From positions 1-64,000 of the forward strand of contig JBMONI010000004.1 in the NCBI GenBank assembly GCA_049324575.1: a stretch of 64,000 nucleotides of DNA, written 5' to 3'. The first letter of the stretch is position 1; every line of letters begins with the position of its first letter. The notes beneath the pieces were generated by a model. The model made no database searches and had not been told where the DNA came from. It saw only the letters and a program-made list of their open reading frames with translations. Below are positions 63,001-64,000 of the stretch, piece by piece. Source of the DNA: JBMONI01 sp049324575. Its GTDB lineage: Bacteria > Omnitrophota > Omnitrophia > Omnitrophales > Aquincolibacteriaceae. The position numbers and the translations under genes were made by a program.

Positions 63001-64000
63001 TTACACGCATCGTTCCCTCTTTTTCCGTAACGGTAATCGCAACTTTTTTGAATTCATACGGGACCGTTGCGGCATCATCCGCAAAAAATGAAACCGCCCC
63101 GTCCGGATCGACCTTGATCTTTTTCACGCCATCGAAAAGTTTCCGTGCCGTATCCTTATCCAGTTCGATGTCAGTGGTCAGATCCAGGATCCTGTTTTCT
63201 TTAGTTCCATCTTTCTTCGTCACTTCAAAAACGACCCGAACCGTATGGGGGGTCATCAAAGAAAACCGGAATTCACCGGCATAGGTTTCATTGGCCGGGT
63301 CCGCAGCCGCGAGATCAAAGGCCTGCGGCAACTGGACCCCGAAAAGCCTTTGCGCAAGCACTCCAAGTGCATTGGCCAATTCGACCTTTGCAACCGGAAC
63401 CTGGGCATCCGAAACAACATCCTTCGGAAGGACCGGCATGACCATTTTATTGCTAAGTCCGTCGGCAACTTCCTGTTTATCGAAAGGCTCCGGCATCGGC
63501 TTTTTCTCAACCGCCGTTCCGGGAGTCGACTCAGCCGCTCGCGTCTGTCTTTCCGCGATCGCCCCCAACTGACCCGCCTGTTCCGCCAAGCGGGCATATT
63601 CTTCCGTAAATTCCTTCGAAGGCTGATAAGGGACCGCGACGGGTCCTCTTGTGACGGCCAATTTCCCCTGGAGAAGCGCTTCGAGATAATTCGCGGCTTT
63701 TTCCACGTCGCCTCCGGCGAGCAAAGCGCGAACGGACGCCTCATACCATTCGCCTTCACGTTGGATGTATTTCCCAGGGACCATATCGCCAAGGATGAAT
63801 CCTGAGGTTCGGGCGCGCAGAAAATCGGCGTTGTCAAGCGCGATCGGAAGATTGAAGGCATAGACCGAAGCGGCGCGGATCAGTACCTGATATTGAAGCA
63901 GGATCCGGTACGCTTCCTTAAGCCTGACGTCGTCGGTCTGCATCGAAGAAAGCTTGGCGTCCAGAGCCGCGATGGCATGCTGGATGGAAGCTTGCGCATC
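50474..64000 (-). CDS. Giant polytopic membrane protein (giant 2, 5' end outside window)
   Basis: Open frame from the stop at 50474-50476 to the window edge; counting from the ATG at 63943 gives 4489 residues, but 19 more codons are open upstream and no ribosome site supports that ATG, so the start probably lies outside. Residues 1-2230 are largely helical and soluble, with a beta-rich patch near 170-360. A first membrane helix lies near 2236-2262, then about 25 hydrophobic segments up to residue 4200. A heptad coiled coil occupies about 2798-2858. Seam motifs occur at 2340 (RSEIR), 3426 (RAEVR) and 4296 (RAELR). A Pro/Ala/Gln-rich linker precedes the last. I recognise no enzyme family; polytopic transferase or transport scaffold are guesses. 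The context links it to giant 1. Confidence 0.9.
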   Translation of the reverse strand, partial: DAQASIQHAIAALDAKLSSMQTDDVRLKEAYRILLQYQVLIRAASVYAFNLPIALDNADFLRARTSGFILGDMVPGKYIQREGEWYEASVRALLAGGDVEKAANYLEALLQGKLAVTRGPVAVPYQPSKEFTEEYARLAEQAGQLGAIAERQTRAAESTPGTAVEKKPMPEPFDKQEVADGLSNKMVMPVLPKDVVSDAQVPVAKVELANALGVLAQRLFGVQLPQAFDLAAADPANETYAGEFRFSLMTPHTVRVVFEVTKKDGTKENRILDLTTDIELDKDTARKLFDGVKKIKVDPDGAVSFFADDAATVPYEFKKVAITVTEKEGTMRVTGIEGRPDEEITRAVTIRTPHETPITVTAPKGGKSIVIGIQPSDPDIQMDVLTMPVLVRVLESLGMTTEIKEAQLLVAIQYMNYLLRPGSPFAAAYADISPYIDAISKDYDLSLPLGTFLETLLSYRENTGLRMDTASTTDVKVDMRKLGLVLVYAYRFLANNPDAVPGFDPAATPMSELENSAAVEMILLKYALMEMNPDTRKNSMQPTQEDLEILKKFNFGANASEWQYQMNYPKWREIHPGGTDAEYFAHLMRVFVKQNANNVWERLFFRPLSYDDLNKKLQQLRPIAEKINGGQPLNLDRQKNIAELTMALFESYGLHFFHENESQRLKAYSTFLDMVAALMAQKAVLYDPLYPADRFNYAGILRAQEYRFLLADLRTAKALLQQAEAGLEQATPSERAMWSEKGRKANLEIAALEAKKSDLEEELRASHFKGDSKASIQYEMLNLLVERYNLERSPELKTLAAKYGITDPFRIISDLLHTVQEKLDQTKKAGQDAAAIEQDMEQARKILREMALHPVKKIEEIRAADILTLTADEQGEVVLRTAKFLSQAPTIRTILLQEGLYEALDVYDPKHHAAIRSAYEEKERMGLDWDEFRVYIRIMADVQRSNEARARSAEPEAAFWIKTPDGRSVPTFGRFAAVGWAAEAGLFALGVSRPKRDPFSTIAQAELSAAARFISGDADSWRYAGVGEKEAWKKLTIQQRQQKYSEWMGIAEKLRGEAERLYGELKSSDPDDMGLLLSLAMSVDGFVGWANADPSEREYWESLSPEQKIKIAQLILRTAARIKEPLSTILGGLDIKSPDGRDNGILLTLAKNLLMVSGREKQKLSSIRAAALRMGVDLIKEETEGRGGVRIPPIYPDPESLITVDSPKNEEKFDAYVADYTKLLEKTQDPAFQKAVHAVLGILLPGSDAKTMNWREPARLSFLLSFAEQCGLHGWDSPIAKNYPQIMKLLLDRNEASNALNDFLGKLQISADYRGEMQAMFPEMRVYLNYLAGEWTGETPKVDYQKIAHYYELMGIIDYYAGFVTDPAKPEVLVKRIEEMSEMFDAVAQLFHVDGKSDFDAIHDALQQMYVTLTVPKIEIAIGSEKYGITNHYELQRVMFLMQKHQEYLDINRKPPENYQDWEQKTTAKFKSKFVEGFLNDVQKKIQTHGGDIRGWFATYKDILALMFAEGQSMVDMELGEITGKKAEKDFGRELREDRGVDFGEDHSSISRQFFSIYKLEGMASWWLDQTDSRTAQGEVMTFDEIEQAIRSVPDLRRLISEHIPEVAYTAADIYFLVRMSLPKRIYENYFAQCKKMLEYSRKSLGRSLSLAELNEQFFAPGYFLSDWVLASRGGLSALLTALGIPDADIPEFRMRMGITNRMPGRNGAALDARLQKIDEGFAPKLKAAQAKRTEPDQVTAEEEALLQEKDAAKARILGDFLGRYFRSLGPNEDQRTILALGPQLGRILVPGSEEFNYWVAIRERLDQQHQGKPAKAAGELAQLAIVGSVATEGIRNVLAGGKPDYRKGQFLQDDQNLKTYLKHWLFTRELDPQLTDEDQKMPLNDFILKWSRRLYWNRSAFRDPQDLIQFIVERHPQVKTDTPEFREVLFLIMQDTHDFVAEASRSFQIKLDPAAIASLIVGQRFSAEAGEKSLLERARELEIAVTRYFVENFTEEETQEQHDDSAVIGVDWKARRFVDELLASEGFKDALPSKVLEKFYWAITDRSLKKTVARQIVADLKFILQQYQDHGFVQRNAGAAFDEKLINAVLELISKTRNLGLHEAGLIENPDLKTDPEMQKETYRKTKIDSENSMKTWLWQQSMRWVQTIYLTTPRETVREEKGGRSASAETTKKAEGAAQADPWLDGVENFRKKLRERILSTGLKIAPAQAVKNEEGETAQEVQRPEEVKHEEPLASHDLARRAWEYDKYGKGEENRGAFHVAVGSIFLGITGVMALLSLIIHWLTSRHRRYREGTVRTTSIEDLRRALRKLRFSGTAEEIASKRAQIEEVLDRLADPKLTRVARTQALAQLKAHLQRSEIRAALDPLEAFTKNVEEYSRQIGERRPLVKKFTPKGIALWILGMGGLYALSYYGTVLYASAPLLGLLLTLGAPVTAWIYYGLRIRHYKHSADESIIKAKMSLHLGNMLYFGTIALLLGVVFFLGMIIPDFSLIAPWYAAFYVVLFGFLSHTVMQVPLDKTVSEKKMSAVLGPPAPELDADQKRELEEFEKFIAGDRQQFLQETAAAAQRRSDRAPPPSNVQGVPRDKRVLMTVITGLPDMDTFRKTVMSNIQATGEANPGRNISLAIYETGYQGPALLMDQIIDVEVTNQAEVKKGRFARFNLFHRGALKTIKNISKKYGSMVDQLRFLGDGSRYPEVQSEKYVGRNLVVSETRFMGISLPPMPILAGITAFFVGPVVYWALMALGASLAWSVTLTVLFAAFILVALKTLFESGSTTLMVQDKEVRKAVTKYLEKYAQEASPGETFEAFLIRMRAAAQETLKKAQEALKKAEEALGKAQEAPSAQEAATASQEELAKAQDALKKAQKALKKAQEEANVPDKLDLLFARGIELSPASVATNARLDVVFANLAELGWVHVDNPGVEAEHRMTDAEFRDRRNIFIAGNPKKAERYLNGTGTDISIPEVQDVYAYRYQQAFNKLKQKAQEAATKDPKDAAARQRLAVIDSLVLRFEYEKQVALDTDDPNRLKYAFTMDEKNQIGMEWRKALDWFATKYLQIQNPDRMSMSDLQNAIQRELRSRRDEFEITDAQIGSVGELMIEMNEAVFSIQKSLHEMLRRPGYALGQPVYYMSDHLRTLFADQVHKAGIIGEFFANAKWVISSAQTDPSGKFIVDLHGWLHGYKHEYQKVKAAFLQGSILGALFGSSLGMLLIVAVGGSSLLLGAGLGAFMGYVFGGGILGAYEMRHYGGAFATLFFNQLSHDYEEGFQSGSLVVRTAIVIEQVVKSLQEMVARASQRWFRGTLPWYVMVLLGPGGSSTDRNNIALGLKMYLSSLLFFAFLVNGFIGVGSLGIHARLADLPSLMSFTNRSIAELIVQYFGIPVDPIGTAIVIVAVLLVVILLKNARYRQIKAEEKYQKLLARKKAMEEAREKRGGAEDAETAEPSERAEVRLSLDEEIEALDEEIEEARAQTKFLNHLWAALKSDLPHHVIPMAAYGVVFALLLGLAIPPFWKPVGAVVAVFSFVIFFIYRAFSGTIPSISLRDKIAQFFMDQLYLNNFVIEAKLAVNNFLHNWAEGIHPLDATKPSWKTTIRDTLADKGQIGKGLLGVVIAVAPILVSVLWISGAYAPYIFMISIGIAVVLAIMTLHRLSNRFVAVGWLALTVAITAYLAALGLILFTPALAHLWAVILPGLQQLGWAPLTAFLTSHPVVSQWLFMLWAGFTFGSMLIKSVASFVKIRPEPSPWGIMTAVGGNTSFLTLKASFHLMTPSYWMALGTILSILLLSPQVEVINWMILLIGSWSFGPMMMWFSAKPRDWDIHSRIDLSKAKTLEAMAALAKKELPEREASEAAMVEARVTAMKGMVAAYETALGTGERKAIDKASLPYFELMRKLQGSPVRPFSIKNFATALAILVGGSAILSAPVIFVLFHSIFGLSAGMAIVATLGGILLITAVGTALLTGFMYLWTSFERKASSIQEPRYPHFWQNLGAPAVKWWNKFRNFRIGPITRKASFWVSYWESVKHDFSQYRQEQIIKPKKPKEIDIARVSLHRIQTGWLHLGSAIGFFLIGAALISGSVYALGIMQQWALPGIAGEVGRSFGNIFALFVSGLILTSMAGRVLHATTKFLEIFFEIRDSFSSKNKTSEFMDHFEPNLFEYVNDREQLKGVLARISFWQKALKALGIGLGVAASGVAFGLPIFAAGILYVVSAHHWIPLVALIFLVLAQTGNLVAFYLTYQKDKRDFPKEDKEDKEDKKSQIPPATATGSPKSSEALQGQLPAQPQSSVAPATGQRPSTTEAKKASVPAQQPKGKKKPGPRAELREEMPAGLGDALTSTTEMRVVQMLAQANAANEALRQAVVASGVAQGGVTVIDWQTGWSVDQRTELNDRLASLGEKDRLIVRATSDKLLMLQGEIRDARVAFVNIAQPVEAILAEALAEQGAVTERRVYAMKATVEKNTGLLLTAAVPIEGEIIVVTDEDLSLGGANVIQLTVEQMIAQKFEMAQIVAQSA
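51059..53668 (-). other. Giant 2 module C: dense membrane module
   Basis: Residues 3426-4295. Some fifteen membrane helices with short loops, one larger cytoplasmic-type loop near 3800, and a C-terminal charged then Pro/Gln/Ala-rich linker (KED repeats, about 4220-4295). Confidence 0.5.
51247..51273 (-). repeat. Three 9-bp repeats encoding KED units
   Basis: TATCTTCTT three times in tandem on the plus strand, read as a KEDKEDKED stretch in the linker before the last module of giant 2. Confidence 0.85.
53669..56926 (-). other. Giant 2 module B: membrane module with coiled coil
   Basis: Residues 2340-3425. About ten hydrophobic segments interleaved with large soluble insertions, including the Ala/Lys/Glu heptad coiled coil at about 2798-2858 and a loop with ALDTDDPNRLKYAF. 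The alternation of a soluble loop and helices recalls polytopic GT2 synthases, but no DxD/QxxRW set is convincing. Confidence 0.4.
55370..55550 (-). repeat. In-frame short tandem repeats encoding a coiled coil
   Basis: Repeated variants of CTTCTTGGGCCTTCTTCAGC on the plus strand encode KKAQEAL-type heptads on the minus strand (giant 2, about residues 2798-2858). Sequence of this kind expands and contracts easily. Confidence 0.8.
56927..64000 (-). other. Giant 2 module A: long helical soluble part
   Basis: Up to residue 2339, counting from the ATG at 63943. Mostly amphipathic helices with a beta-rich stretch near 170-360 and one membrane helix near 2236-2262 shortly before the seam motif. No known domain recognised. 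Confidence 0.4.

Overview
The window reads as a GC-rich bacterial chromosome segment in which every recognised gene lies on the minus strand, so transcription runs from high to low coordinates. Heptose-phosphate genes for LPS (gmhA, an hldE-type adenylyltransferase), a Bat/MoxR operon, a D104/K124-type phosphofructokinase and, above all, two giant genes encoding proteins of 5458 and more than 4500 residues suggest an uncultivated Gram-negative lineage of the Omnitrophota (former OP3) type. That assignment is inference; no rRNA gene is present to test it.

Layout in plus coordinates. 1-6219: a MoxR/BatA/BatB-type operon with its own promoter; the BatB-like gene runs off the left edge. 6313-8244: dnaK. 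8435-15538: a trp operon, trpE-G-D-C-F, continuing into an NtrB/NtrC-like two-component pair; trpB and trpA are absent. 15645-17785: efp and glpK. 17846-18440: a tRNA-Gly gene preceded by four 88-bp tandem copies carrying its 5' half, then a dispersed repeat. 18484-26976: a tightly packed 12-gene run (DUF1844 protein, flippase-like membrane protein, aroQ, accB, accC, AmaP-like protein, phosphofructokinase, gmhA, hldE-C, thiD2, thiE, PfkB kinase), preceded by a promoter/leader/terminator that looks like an attenuator. 27257-31330: rsfS-argS-miaA-hflX. 31404-33701: ogt and nadE, with inverted copies of a 37-bp hairpin element on either side of nadE. 33854-64000: the two giant genes.

The giant genes are the striking part. 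Giant 1 reads like a polyprotein. It has a secretion-type N-terminus, a TraB/ChaN-like module, a membrane module of different base composition, about 1100 residues of HEAT repeats, a large unknown domain, a GT-A-like glycosyltransferase, a 2H phosphoesterase, a radical-SAM domain with unusual cysteine spacing, a NadR-like nucleotidyltransferase plus P-loop kinase, a second 2H phosphoesterase, and a C-terminal module. Most seams carry a short motif, R-[A/S]-E-[V/L/M/I]-R. It occurs ten times in giant 1 and three times in giant 2, and I did not find it by eye in the other proteins of the window. Giant 2 is a partial, roughly 25-pass membrane protein with a long helical N-terminal part. The motif, the composition switch at one seam and a possibly shared C-terminal module suggest a modular system of giant proteins, either proteolytically matured or built by cassette exchange.
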